Below, in pieces: positions 51,722-63,061 of a stretch of 64,000 bases of DNA; the first letter of the stretch is position 1, and every line of letters starts with the position of its first letter. Source of the stretch: Phycomyces blakesleeanus NRRL 1555(-) (lineage: Eukaryota > Mucoromycota > Mucoromycetes > Mucorales > Phycomycetaceae); assembly GCF_001638985.1 (NCBI RefSeq), contig NW_017265135.1:2781223-2845222 (forward strand), written 5' to 3'. Below the pieces are notes generated by a model. That model was given only the letters and a program-made list of their open reading frames with translations. It did no database searches and had not been told where the DNA came from. A program made the position numbers and the translations under genes.

Positions 51722-52505
51722 ATGACAACATCTGTATACAATGATCAATTTATGCTGGAAGCGCTTAAAGTAGCCCAAGAAGCCTATGATAATCTCGAAG
51801 TACCAGTAGGATGTGTATTTGTAAAGAATGGTAAAATTATTGCCCATGGGCGCAATAAACCAAATGAGACATTCAATGTAAGATCTTTAAGATGAACCAA
51901 GACACTGGTTACTCATCCCTAGTTTATAAATATAGGCAACCCGTCATGCAGAGATTGAGGCAATTGATGACATTTTAAAGGAGCACACTGCCGATGTATT
52001 CTCTGACACTGACCTGTACGTCACAGTGGAGCCTTGTGTTATGTGTGCCTCTGCTTTACGCCAAGTAGGTACGTTGATTTATTCTAATACAAATTAAAGC
52101 AAAACTTATAAAAAAATATAAAGGTATAAGGCATGTTTACTTTGGTTGTGGAAATGATAAATTTGGCGGAAATGGATCAGTGTTTGACATTCATACCGAG
52201 TAAGCTTTTACACGAATATATTTATATGTATATGTATATGTATATATTAAATGCGCGATTGTTTGATTAGCCCGCGTCTGAAAACTCCCGTGTCAAAACA
52301 TTACGCCTCAGAGGGAAATAAACATGCAGAGGAAGCTGTATTATTACTCCGTAAATTCTATGTTCGTGAGAATAACCATGGTAAGCTGTATAAACTGATT
52401 TAAAACTCTGGTATCAAACTAATATTTTGGCTCTATTAAGCTCCTGTGCCTAAGAAGAAAGCTAATCGGGTTCTTAAGACAGAATTTCCAAGCAGCTCTC
52501 AATAA
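51722..52505 (+). CDS. TAD2: tRNA-specific adenosine deaminase catalytic subunit Tad2/ADAT2
   Basis: Five exons (51722-51877, 51936-52068, 52124-52199, 52271-52380, 52441-52505) give 179 aa. Cytidine/deoxycytidylate deaminase fold: [20 protein letters not shown]; zinc-binding and catalytic HAE in [11 protein letters not shown]; PCxxC in [13 protein letters not shown]; then [20 protein letters not shown], the ADAT2 pattern. With Tad3 it converts adenosine 34 of tRNA anticodons to inosine. The C-terminus is short and basic (KKKANRVLK). The ATG at 51722 fits the family N-terminus. It converges with the PP2C gene, 163 bp between stops. Confidence 0.95.
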
Positions 52506-52668
52506 CCACTAGAGAGCTAATGAAATGTTGTTATCACCAATATATTTTTATATGAAAATACAGTAATATGAAGGGGGAACGTGGTAAATTGATTTACAAC
52601 AAAATAAAAGCAAATGAGCTCATTCTTTTATCAATATCTAATCCTGTACATACACACAAACATGCGCT

Positions 52669-54167
52669 TTAACCCATTTTGCTACTAATGGAATAAACAT
52701 CTGGAGTAGATGCAGCAGTTGTATTGCCTCCTTCTTTAGGTGTTTCCTTTGGCTGTTCAACAGCATTACCAAGGCTATCTGTCTTGTTTGAACTAGAGAC
52801 ACGCTTTTCCATCCAGTTATACCATTCCTCGACTGTTTTACCATTCAAAATGCCAATAATCATAACAGACATATTGTCGCATCCAACTCCTCCACCCTCA
52901 CAATCAGGTGCCAGACAGTGATCCATCATTAACTCACAAATTTCATCCAGAGGCACCTTGTTACCGAGCTCAGTACGAACGAAATCAACAACCTCTTGGT
53001 TTGTCATGCAATCCCAGATACCTATACAAAATGTCAATTCCATCTTTTCTTTCAAATTGAATGGTCTGTCCTACCATCGCATGCTAGTACAAAAAATTCG
53101 TCCTGATCCGTAATAGTGTGCTCGATAATATCAGGGTTACCTAAGCTTTCAGTTTAATATACGTTTTATAGAGAAATAGAACTGAGAGTGACTTACATGT
53201 CACGATTTGGTTTTCTGCAGGGAGATGGTCATTTCGCTTAAATTCGAAATCACCGATAGCGCGCGAAAGAGCAAGGTTACCTGATAAGATAGAGAATGTT
53301 AATATATGTTGTGTGTAGCCATGGGACATATCACTTACCATTCACACGGCCAAATTCAACAAAGCCACCAGCAGCAATAATACGCTGTGACTCCAATCTA
53401 TCGACTGGTTTATGATCATACGAAAGAGCCTTGCTCTTGCCGTTGACACTGATAATAGCTCTTGAATCACCAGCATTTGCCTATTCGTTCCGAGTAAGGG
53501 GAGTTTGCCACACACTGCTACACACTGCTACGTACTATTGCTTCCTTGGCTATAATATCTTACCACAATAATTTTTTTTTCGGGGGTAACTAGAGCTGTT
53601 ACAGCGGTACAGCCGGAAGGATCGAATGCATAGTTGCTGTCTTCGCTCAATTCCCTGTCGATGCCCAGGAATGCATCACGCATAGCTTCAGAATACTGCT
53701 TCTTGGCAAAAAATTCGCTTTCATACACCTTGCGATGAAGTCTCTTTCCTGTGTACTGAGCCACGGTGGAACCTATATATATGTGTGTGTGTGTCATGGA
53801 TTAAAACGGATACAAAAAAAAGAAAATACATGGGAACTCCTGTCCCTTTATTTCTTTTAGGGTAACCTCGCACCAAATACTTACCACCATGACCATCATA
53901 TACACCAAAGAAACTTGCGTCCGAATCCTCGAGTTTCAGGAGAGTGGCGTGTGCATCTTCCATAGCTAACGGGAGAAAAAAGGGTAAGAGTGAAGGATAG
54001 GAAGAGAATTGGCTTTGTATAGTGTACATCCGGGGCATCTAAATATCATTATGAAAAAGGATACTCAGTCTCCATCCTTGCATAGATGAGACACCGTAGA
54101 AGAGATCCTTGCTGGATTCCTTGTGGGTGGTCTTGGTAACGACAGGTTCTGAAAGTGTTTGGCCCAT
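52669..54167 (-). CDS. PP2C-type protein phosphatase (Ptc2/Ptc3-like)
   Basis: Seven exons (54167-54065, 53965-53885, 53772-53564, 53480-53339, 53280-53197, 53140-53075, 53021-52669) give 345 aa. PP2C metal motifs: [24 protein letters not shown] (Asp/Gly metal site); [78 protein letters not shown]; and [17 protein letters not shown]. It starts [10 protein letters not shown], a possible N-myristoylation site, as in several Ptc2/3 proteins. It is an Mn/Mg-dependent Ser/Thr phosphatase that in fungi downregulates stress MAP kinases and checkpoint signalling. The C-terminal tail is polar and divergent. Confidence 0.94.
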
Positions 54168-56732
54168 GATCTGTTTGGCATGCAGTTAGATGACAATACA
54201 TATTGCTTATTCTCGAGATTCGAGGAGAATAGAGGATATTTAGCTGATACCTTTTTAAGTAAGGTTAAATTAACTAAAAGGTGAAAGTAGAAATATAATA
54301 ATAATAAAAAGTCGACGAAGAAGCTCCACCCAAATAACCTCGAGTGCGTTCCCCTTTTGCCTAAAACTGCCGGCAACCCACAGTCCTGTGTTGCGATCTT
54401 CGGAGGTGTATTCACATGACGTCATGGTACGCGTAAACCATGCACACTGTCAATGACTGGTCCATCCAGCCATTCGGTACTTGGATACTACACTTGTGTT
54501 CTAGGATAAGATCAAGTGTCATATCATTTACTTAGTTTTTTGTTAATATGGTTTCTCAATAGCGGATGTATATTTTGCACTAATTAAACTGCTCTGAACT
54601 ACATAATTCGCAAGGAGTTTTTAGTAACTTAAAAAAAATATCAATTTGTTATTGATGAACTTTTTTATATAAGGCGCTCAGGGAATGGATAATCCATTAT
54701 GTTAAGCGTCCCAATATTAGACAGCACAACACTATATATGATATTTTATTTTATAAAATCTGTCGTTTTATGGACAAGTAGAATGCTTGAGTGAAGCAAC
54801 AAAACAAGTTACAACTATATTATAAAGAATGACGCTCTAATTATATACCCTATAAAAAAAAAGGCGGTTTTTGCAAGTTTTCCGGGGTTTAAAGTGTGTT
54901 TTACAGTTAGAATTTTAATTAAGCACCAATTTCTCTCTTTTATATATATCCCACTTTTTATGTCACCGTGTTTTTGCAGTCAATGCAAAAAGTCTTTTTC
55001 CCAACTTCTTCAACCTAGTACAAGAATTAAAGACGATAAAATTATTCAAATCTAATAGCTTACCATTTGGTAACAAACCCCCCTGAGTCTGGGTTACATC
55101 CTATTTCATTACACTGTCTACAAAGATTTTGAGAAATTTTATAAACAGTTCAAGTCTCTTTTGGTACAAATACTAATATGATTGATTCAAAGGATTTGTA
55201 ACTTTGACACTTTTAGCACACACTAATATTAGGGTGATATTCAATTGTCATTATTTTAATTTTTAATCCAAAAATCTATTTTAGAGGAAGATTGTACATT
55301 GGACTGTTTACAAGTTGCAAAACTAGATAAAGAAACAAACATGACCTACAAGATTACTTGTATTTTTATGCTGTTCACCAGCGTACGAGGAAATCATCGA
55401 GGAAATTGACAAATATATCCATTCGGAATCGAATAAATTACTATGAAAAGTATTTTTCCTTTCAATTCCCTCGTACATTGGTGAACAGCAAAGGTGAAGC
55501 CCTATTTTTGCGAGTTATTCTATATCTCGCATTCTATGGCACATTGTTCCTGTAAAAAATGCTCTTTTTCTCAATTGTAGTGACACTTGAAGAAGGCTGG
55601 CCAATCAGAATCGTTTAAAAAATGATCTTTTTTTTCCCTTTCTTTGCCCTCTTTTTTTTTATCTTGAAATTATAACAACTCAACACCTCTATTATATGTA
55701 CTCCCTTGTTAGATAATTTATTTAATAAGCTGAATGTTATTTATACCCGGATACATATTCATCTAATATTTATCCAATATTTAGCTTGAGAAACAATTTA
55801 TTAATTAATTACAACTTTTGATTATATCAACCTCATGAGCACTACGCCTTGCATATTAACTTCTTTATTTTCTTTTTTTTTACATTAGAGTGTTTTGGCA
55901 ACCCTCATATTCACTGAGCTGATAAGATTAGTGACATAAATATAGAAAGAATTCGCATTATGAATTAATATATAATAACTGAAATTGATAGTATAAATAA
56001 AAGCTATATTTACAAATTTGAAAAAGGATATTTGAATGTTCGGATCTTGCTTCTATTAAGCATATTCAAGTTTGTTTTATATAAAATCTTTTTAATAATA
56101 ACGAGAGAATAGTTAATATATATAAATTTGAAGTGATAATTTATAAAATAAAGTTAAATATATTACTAAGTTCTGAAAAATTTTAGTAGCTATTATATTT
56201 TTAAACGAAATTTTTTTATTTATTTATTGAATAAAATAAAAGCATAAGATACTTTCAATATATTTTAAAGATAATTAATGTAAATAAAAAACAAAATAAA
56301 TAATTAAAATATTTTAAGCTGTTTATAAGTTGATATCTTAATACTAAAAAAAAATAGATACTGATATAGTATTATTTATCAGAATATTTATAGCAGTCTA
56401 CTTTAATTTTATTTTTATTTTATTTTAAATAAAAACGAATTTCACTTGCTTTCTAAAGATTTTCTGTTGAGATAAATAAGCACTATATTATTTTAGATAT
56501 AAAACAATCAAAAACAATAAAGTTAATACTAAATATATATAGTGTAATATACACACCACAATTGAGTAAAGAACAGACTCTACAATCAAATACTAATTCT
56601 CTCTTACTAATAAATCTGGCAAGTTAACAATCTTCATAACTGTTATATATCAGGCACATGTACACTACATACTCATACAATGTAAATCAATTATTACATA
56701 ACAGATATTTGAATTACAAAGATTTTAAGAGT
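54168..56732. other. 2.6-kb AT-rich spacer left of the retrotransposon
   Basis: Promoter of the PP2C gene at the left, then very AT-rich spacer without a recognisable gene. A 26-bp inverted repeat with a 70-nt loop lies at 55369-55490. The stretch 55950-56700 is almost purely A/T. The retrotransposon starts at 56733. Confidence 0.6.
55369..55490. repeat. Inverted repeat, 26-bp arms
   Basis: Left arm 55369-55394 (TGCTGTTCACCAGCGTACGA...) and right arm 55465-55490 pair at 23 of 26 positions around a 70-nt loop. Could form a hairpin in RNA or be the ends of a small decayed element; no flanking duplication is obvious. Confidence 0.6.
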
Positions 56733-57363
56733 TGTTGTGGGGAGAAAATAAAGCAAAATATAATATAGACGAAAGAATTCGTGAGAACTTGTGTAGGTTG
56801 TTTATTTCAAAAGAAAAGTAAAGAATGATAAAATTCGATTGTCTTTCTACACGGAACTATCTACTGATATTTATATGTTTTTCTAATTTGTAATTCAGTG
56901 TGTGCTTAAGTAATCTTTATCACGATGAGTCATCTTCCAGGAGTATTGTTCTTCTGGAAAGATCCGGAAAGACCAATTGATATGATACTTCTCCAGTCAG
57001 ATCAGTCCAAGAGTTTTGGTAAAGAAGAGCATTTATGCTATTGGTAATATTTTAGTATTCCGACCCAGATACTCGGGTAATGTTTCATAATATTAGATAG
57101 TTGTAGTTGTAGTCTCTCAATTAAGTATTTGTATAATAAAAGAAATATGTAGATGAAATATAATGATGCCATATATATAATGTATATGTATTTGTATATC
57201 CCATGTCATGGTGATAATAATAAATAATCAATTATGTGTATGATGATCTGTGTATTAGATAATATCATAAAGGGAGATCCGTTTGACTGGAATAGCTGAG
57301 GATATTATTTTATCCTTCAGTCTTACTCTCAGATTCAGCAGTAATCAATACTCATTCACAACA
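56733..57363 (-). repeat. LTR (3' LTR in element orientation)
   Basis: 631 bp. Same length as the other LTR; differences seen at 56824-56826 only (ATG versus AAT context). Confidence 0.95.
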
Positions 57364-57376
57364 TTATCCTCCACCA
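57364..57376 (-). other. Candidate polypurine tract
   Basis: On the element strand GGTGGAGGATAA directly precedes the 3' LTR, where the plus-strand primer is expected. Confidence 0.45.
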
Positions 57377-57546
57377 GATTCAACAATACCTTTTGTTGAT
57401 TCGGCAATAAAACATTTCATTTACTATTTCATTGTCTGGCCAATTGCTTATTTTATTATAGTCAATCATGCACATAATTTTTGTACTTTATGGAGATCTA
57501 CACTGTAAACTCAGCTTTGTGGATTACGTGTTCATTTTTTGTTATT

Positions 57547-58385
57547 TTAATTTTTTGTTGCTCTTCTTTTGTGTAATCTTTCTTCTCTACTCAAAGTGGT
57601 AGGAAGTGTTCTTTTCTTGTGCTCATCGTTATTGTTACTTTTACCATTTAGTCTTGAAGTGTGAACTATTTTCTTTTTTGAGGATGCACTTTTGTTAATC
57701 AAGTCTTCAGCTCTCTCATTCTCTAAACGTTCCAACTCTCTAACTTTCTTCCATATTTTTGTACAATTGTGGAATCGGTAAAGTCTTCAGCCTTTTGCCA
57801 TGTATTAGCGCGTTCGCCATAGCCAGCCCATTTGACCAAATATTCTCGTTGACCAGCAGTACCACGATGATCTCGAATGTCTTCAACTTTGTAGAGCTCA
57901 TTCTCAATTGTTGATTCATCGATGGTGACCATCTTGAGTTCTGAGGGTGTATAATTTTGGTGTAACAATTCACCTTGCTCATCCTTTAACTCATACGATC
58001 CTCCTTTATTCTTTCGAACCACTGTATATGGACCTTCATAAATAGGTGCCAATTTATTTGATCGATGTGGTAATCTGACCATAACGTGTGTTCCTTTGGG
58101 GATGTCGATTAGGATATTTTTGTGATCATATTTCTTTTTTAATTCCTCATTAATCCTTAACACACGTTCGTTAATGGCAGGGAATATAATATTTTTCATA
58201 TGATCAATCTGCTTCTCTAGCTCATCAATTGTAACTGTGGCTTTTGGAAGAGAGTATTTATCTTTGTCACCATACTCATCAGGCACATTGACTCTGCGAG
58301 CATACATTAATGAAAACGGCGCACTTAGTGTTTTTTGAGGAATATGTCTATTGATACACAGCTGAACAATCGGTAGATAGTGACA
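57547..58385 (-). pseudogene. 3' part of retrotransposon integrase with chromodomain, after TGA and with frameshift
   Basis: The reading frame of the main polyprotein continues without shift after the TGA at 58388-58386, through the integrase C-terminal part (KGTHVMVRLPHRSNKLAPIY, an SH3-like GPY/F region) to a chromodomain (LYKVEDIRDHRGTAGQREYL, then VKWAGYGERANTWQ) and stops at 57723. Just before that stop the likely original frame appears to move by one base near 57750, because an overlapping frame downstream to 57547 continues with a Lys/Arg/Ser-rich basic tail. The chromodomain defines the element as a chromovirus; such domains read histone marks and steer integration. Confidence 0.85.
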
Positions 58386-61300
58386 TCAGTCATTGCTGTT
58401 CGCTCTCATCATTTTACGTACAGTATTCTCTGCAATTTTTACACTGGCTTCGGCAATACCATTTCCTTGTGGGTGATATGCTGTCGAATATCTTCGATCA
58501 ATCCCAAGCTCTTTAGATAGGCTTGACATTAAAGAGTTTCTAAATTCCAGACCATTGTCACTTTGCATTACTTTGGGAAAACCATAATCTCCAAAAATCT
58601 TTATCAATGCTTTAGCTATTGTTGTTGAGTTCTTGTTTGGCAGTGGTCTCAAGATAATGTACTTGGAGCATACATCAACCAGAACTAACATGTACGTGTG
58701 TCCATCCTCTGATACAGGGAATTCACCGCATAAGTCAATTGCAATATGATCAAATGGTCGGAATGCTACAACATTAGTCAATGGGTGATAGCCTTTCTTG
58801 CTAATATTGTGCTTCTGACATTCAGGGCAAGAACGAATAATCTCTTTAGCCTCTTCATATATATTAGTCCAGTGTAAGCCTTGTGAATGAAGATCATTCA
58901 CTATAGCTTGACTTCCAAAGTGACCAAACGAATGTGCTTCTTTTAGTAAGCCATTACGCTTTTCTTCAGGAGGTGACATATAGTCGGACGACTCTGAAGC
59001 ATTTTCGACGAGTTGCGTTGCAAGTACATTTAGCACTCTGTCTTTACTATATTTTTTCTTTTGAACAATAACTCTGTTTTTAGCTTGTAAGTCATTTGTT
59101 CTGATTTTTCTCAATCCATCATCCTCCACCAGCTTGTCACTATCCTCTGGAGGATACAAGCGGCTTAGCAAATCAGGTAGTTTATTCAACAAACCAGGAA
59201 TATGGACCACTTTAAAATCAAAGTCAAGGAGTGTCTCAATCCAGCCAATCATCATCGGATTAGCGATTTTTTGAGTGTGGAGATAAATGAGTGCTCGATG
59301 ATCAGTAAAAATTGTGAACTGTCGGCCCCACAGAAATGGACAGAATTTTTCAAGCGCCAAAACGACTGCATATAATTCTCTTTTAGTTGTGCTCCATCGT
59401 CGCTGCGATGGGCTTAAGGAAGTTGATACAAAGCTGATATATTTATCACGCCCTTGTTCATCTCGCTGAAACAATAAGCAAGCTGCTCCATAAAGGGATG
59501 CATCTGTGGCCACATACATTTCACGTGACATATCTGCGTAATGAAGAATTAAATCTTGGTGCAATATGTCTTTTAGTGCTTTAAAGCTTTTCGTCTGCTC
59601 ATCTGTCCATTGACCAGACACATTCTTGGCATGACTCAAACGTGAAATAGGCTCAGCTACCTTCGAAATCATAGGAATATAATCTCTGAAGTAATTGATC
59701 AAACCCATGAATTGCTGAATCTGTTTCGCAGTTGTAGGAATAGGCCATTTGTCAACATTTGTCAACTTTCGCTTATCAACCTTGGTGCCTGTCTCATTGA
59801 CGACAAAACCAAGCAATCTCACTGAATGTTGAAACCAGACACACTTTTCCGAGTTCAGAATCAACTTCGCGGATGACAATTTTTCAATAACTAATTTTAC
59901 GTCTTTGACATGCTGTTCAAATGTTTCACTGGCAACAATACAATCATCAACAAAATTCTGTACACAGTCAATCTTATCAAATAAAGTAGCCATGACATGT
60001 TGAAATTGTGAAGTAAGCATCTTCAAGCCAAAACAGCCTTTAATAAAGCTATACTGTTGCCCATCTAAGTGAGTGAATGTCAGTTTGTGTACATCCTCAG
60101 GTGCAACTTTGAAACGATGATACGCATTGGATAAGTCGAGTGTGGTAAAGAATTTCTTTCCACTTAAGTTTTGAAATATTGTTTGAATTTTTGGAATTGG
60201 ATAATTGAATGTGGGAGGTAGGATCTGATTTAACAATCGCACATCTAAACACACTCTATGACTGACAATCTCACCAGCTTTGTTTCTCTTTGGAACAAGC
60301 AACATTGGACTGTTGAAGGAAGTGTTGGTCTTGGACTTGACAATAGTTCCTGTCTCAAGCCATTCTTTTACTTGCTTGTCAAGTGTTGGTCTTAGAGCGT
60401 GCGGTATAGGATACTGCCGTCTGTAAGCCGTCGCACCTTCCTTAGTAGGTAAACGAATAATAGATTCTGATAAAGGACAATATGACTCAACGGGAATATT
60501 CTTATTTTCCTCCAGTGATGCTTTAATAGAGCTCATAAATTCTGCTCGTTGCTGTGCTGTGCCAGCTGGCGAATTATCAGGTTCAAACTTTTTCTCTTTA
60601 TCAATATTTAGATTTTCATAAATGGCGGCATAGTCTTTTGCATTATCTGAATGGACATATTCTCCTTCAATATCATATGCAACATTAATTAATCCAATAT
60701 TCATCTTTGCCAAAATATCTCTTCCAAGGAGGATATCAAAATTAAAACCCGTATTAAACTCTAACACCTCTGGTGCATGCTTAAAGGTGATGCCATTTAT
60801 ATATTTAAAATTTAAAGGATCAGTTTTTCCTAATCTCTTTGTACTACTATTCTTAGACAGAAAATTAAAGGAACCAATTGAAGAATTTATTTTTGTTATT
60901 TGTAAATTGTTATTTAAACATTTCAAATTTATAAACGTGCGGGAACTGCCTGTATCGATCATCCCGATTAACTTCTGGTTCTCTATTATGATTGGAGTTA
61001 CAAGATTAAACGCATCATTAGCTTTAATTCTTCTCTCAATTCTGTCAAGTAGGTACTTACATTCAAATGATATTTCCTCCATGTCTTCATCTATCCTGTC
61101 CTGGATCGTCTTGAGCGTCTGCTCAGACTTATCCTTTGCGGGAGACTGGGATACCATGAGAATTGGCTCATTGTTCTTGCTTTTGCAGACATGACCATGG
61201 TAGTAGTTTTCACCACAACGTCTGCAAGGATTGCGACTGTTGGAACTACTGGCTTTGTTCTTGCGGTTGATCAAGGTAAAACACTTGCTGGACTCATGGG

Positions 61301-62411
61301 TCGGGTTTTTTCCATGGTGCGAGCAGAAAAATGTCTTCTCATGCTTGGTTATCTTGTTGGAATGGTGAAGCTTCTTTCTGGGATGTTCCTCGTTATTCTT
61401 CTCAGGTTGCCCACGGGAACCAGGAATCAATCGGGTCGCCTCAGCATAGAGCCTGTTGTCATCCCCAAGGATGTCTCTGCCGATCTGCGTGATCTGCTCT
61501 ACAGTCCAATCACGCTTGGACTCCCCATTGGGACCAGAGCGGGCCATGGTAACTCTTACCAGTGTTTGCACTGATAAGGTCAGCGAGGCAAGGAAGCGAT
61601 CAGCGATGCGAGCATCGTCTTTGGGTAAACCAGCATTGTAAACCGCACGGAGGAACTTCTTCGAGTAATCACCGATGGACTCAGTGTTCTTCATCATCAT
61701 TGTAAAGACCTGGTCTGTGAATCGTCGAGACACCAAGCTGGAACCATGTCTTTTGTTGAAGCATGATTTCGCCGCCTTCCAATCAATACACTTCTTAAGA
61801 TCCATCTCTACCCATCCGTCATCAGTGTGAGGCAGGCAAAGTGGGAGGAATTTCTTCCAAACTCTCTCGATGTCCAAGGAAGAAGACTCGATCACATTCT
61901 TGAAGGTACGTAGGAAATGTCCAACTGATTCAAAAACCTCTTCATTTGGGAAGGGCTTAATAATACTGGAGGCCAATTGGAATTTGGGAAGATCTCTTCT
62001 GTTGAGAGTCAACCCTCCTTCACGGCCAGCTCTCTCTGTGTTTGTACCAGGAGAGGCAAGCATCTCGCTGCACTTTTCAAGGCTAGTGATTGCCAATCTT
62101 GTGCGCTCGATCCTGCGGAGTGCATCATCAGCTGCTTGCTCATTGTTTGCTACATGAGCAGCGCTGAAGGCCTCGATGTGGTTGCCCAATTCAGCCTTGA
62201 GAACGGCCACACAGGAGGAAGCAGTTGCTACTTCTCTACCAACGGGAGGGGAACCAGAACCAGAAACGGAACCAAAACCAGGGGCAGCATCCGGAAAGAG
62301 GACGGGCTCACTCAAGTCAGAGAATAATTCATCCGCAGACATGGGGGACAAGGTAGCCTCCTCAGGAACAGGGGTCAAACCAGCGGGAAACAAGTCAGCA
62401 GGAGAGTTCAT
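58386..62411 (-). CDS. Gag-pol polyprotein of chromovirus (up to integrase core)
   Basis: 1341 codons from ATG 62411, only 19 nt inside the LTR, to TGA at 58388-58386. In order: gag (capsid-like region about 135-300); a Cys/His knuckle-like motif CRRCGENYYHGHVC near 400; aspartic protease MIDTGSSRTF near 482; reverse transcriptase about 690-870 with TTLDLSNAYHRF and the active site FVDDC near 819; RNase H about 955-1080 (ATDASLYGAACLL, TKRELYAVVLALE); integrase zinc motif (EAHSFGHFGS, CPECQ) near 1160-1195; and core Asp in AIDLCGEF, Asp in QSDNGLEF, Glu in NGIAEAS, with 35 residues between the last two. Gag and pol are in one frame without a shift. The TGA falls about 20 residues after the catalytic Glu. 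Confidence 0.95.
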   Translation of the reverse strand: MNSPADLFPAGLTPVPEEATLSPMSADELFSDLSEPVLFPDAAPGFGSVSGSGSPPVGREVATASSCVAVLKAELGNHIEAFSAAHVANNEQAADDALRRIERTRLAITSLEKCSEMLASPGTNTERAGREGGLTLNRRDLPKFQLASSIIKPFPNEEVFESVGHFLRTFKNVIESSSLDIERVWKKFLPLCLPHTDDGWVEMDLKKCIDWKAAKSCFNKRHGSSLVSRRFTDQVFTMMMKNTESIGDYSKKFLRAVYNAGLPKDDARIADRFLASLTLSVQTLVRVTMARSGPNGESKRDWTVEQITQIGRDILGDDNRLYAEATRLIPGSRGQPEKNNEEHPRKKLHHSNKITKHEKTFFCSHHGKNPTHESSKCFTLINRKNKASSSNSRNPCRRCGENYYHGHVCKSKNNEPILMVSQSPAKDKSEQTLKTIQDRIDEDMEEISFECKYLLDRIERRIKANDAFNLVTPIIIENQKLIGMIDTGSSRTFINLKCLNNNLQITKINSSIGSFNFLSKNSSTKRLGKTDPLNFKYINGITFKHAPEVLEFNTGFNFDILLGRDILAKMNIGLINVAYDIEGEYVHSDNAKDYAAIYENLNIDKEKKFEPDNSPAGTAQQRAEFMSSIKASLEENKNIPVESYCPLSESIIRLPTKEGATAYRRQYPIPHALRPTLDKQVKEWLETGTIVKSKTNTSFNSPMLLVPKRNKAGEIVSHRVCLDVRLLNQILPPTFNYPIPKIQTIFQNLSGKKFFTTLDLSNAYHRFKVAPEDVHKLTFTHLDGQQYSFIKGCFGLKMLTSQFQHVMATLFDKIDCVQNFVDDCIVASETFEQHVKDVKLVIEKLSSAKLILNSEKCVWFQHSVRLLGFVVNETGTKVDKRKLTNVDKWPIPTTAKQIQQFMGLINYFRDYIPMISKVAEPISRLSHAKNVSGQWTDEQTKSFKALKDILHQDLILHYADMSREMYVATDASLYGAACLLFQRDEQGRDKYISFVSTSLSPSQRRWSTTKRELYAVVLALEKFCPFLWGRQFTIFTDHRALIYLHTQKIANPMMIGWIETLLDFDFKVVHIPGLLNKLPDLLSRLYPPEDSDKLVEDDGLRKIRTNDLQAKNRVIVQKKKYSKDRVLNVLATQLVENASESSDYMSPPEEKRNGLLKEAHSFGHFGSQAIVNDLHSQGLHWTNIYEEAKEIIRSCPECQKHNISKKGYHPLTNVVAFRPFDHIAIDLCGEFPVSEDGHTYMLVLVDVCSKYIILRPLPNKNSTTIAKALIKIFGDYGFPKVMQSDNGLEFRNSLMSSLSKELGIDRRYSTAYHPQGNGIAEASVKIAENTVRKMMRANSND

Positions 62412-62430
62412 TGTAGTTCACGAAAAAAAA
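62412..62430 (-). other. Primer-binding-site position without tRNA match
   Basis: On the element strand the leader between LTR and gag ATG is TTTTTTTTCGTGAACTACA. It lacks the TGG expected from a tRNA 3' CCA. Part of it is complementary to a stretch in the LTR around 62470-62486 with a 2-nt bulge. Confidence 0.45.
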
Positions 62431-63061
62431 TGTTGTGGGGAGAAAATAAAGCAAAATATAATATAGACGAAAGAATTCGTGAGAACTTGTGTAGGTTGTT
62501 TATTTCAAAAGAAAAGTAAAGAAATATAAAATTCGATTGTCTTTCTACACGGAACTATCTACTGATATTTATATGTTTTTCTAATTTGTAATTCAGTGTG
62601 TGCTTAAGTAATCTTTATCACGATGAGTCATCTTCCAGGAGTATTGTTCTTCTGGAAAGATCCGGAAAGACCAATTGATATGATACTTCTCCAGTCAGAT
62701 CAGTCCAAGAGTTTTGGTAAAGAAGAGCATTTATGCTATTGGTAATATTTTAGTATTCCGACCCAGATACTCGGGTAATGTTTCATAATATTAGATAGTT
62801 GTAGTTGTAGTCTCTCAATTAAGTATTTGTATAATAAAAGAAATATGTAGATGAAATATAATGATGCCATATATATAATGTATATGTATTTGTATATCCC
62901 ATGTCATGGTGATAATAATAAATAATCAATTATGTGTATGATGATCTGTGTATTAGATAATATCATAAAGGGAGATCCGTTTGACTGGAATAGCTGAGGA
63001 TATTATTTTATCCTTCAGTCTTACTCTCAGATTCAGCAGTAATCAATACTCATTCACAACA
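62431..63061 (-). repeat. LTR (5' LTR in element orientation)
   Basis: 631 bp, TGTTGTG...CACAACA; should contain the element promoter for the minus-strand transcript. Confidence 0.95.

Larger units (their letters stand above)
56733..63061 (-). mobile_element. Complete Ty3/Gypsy LTR retrotransposon of the chromovirus type
   Basis: 6329 bp, bounded by two 631-bp LTRs that begin TGTTGTG and end CACAACA, flanked by a perfect 5-bp target duplication AGAGT (56728-56732 and 63062-63066). The internal region encodes gag, protease, reverse transcriptase, RNase H, integrase and a chromodomain on the minus strand in the Ty3/Gypsy order. The two LTRs differ at only two positions by eye, so the insertion is young. 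Two lesions are visible: a TGA at 58386-58388 and a probable 1-nt frameshift near 57750. Confidence 0.97.

Noticed and set aside
60787..62466. Several plus-strand frames of 60-135 codons inside the retrotransposon
   Set aside because: They are antisense shadows of the gag-pol frame, which has clear domain homology.
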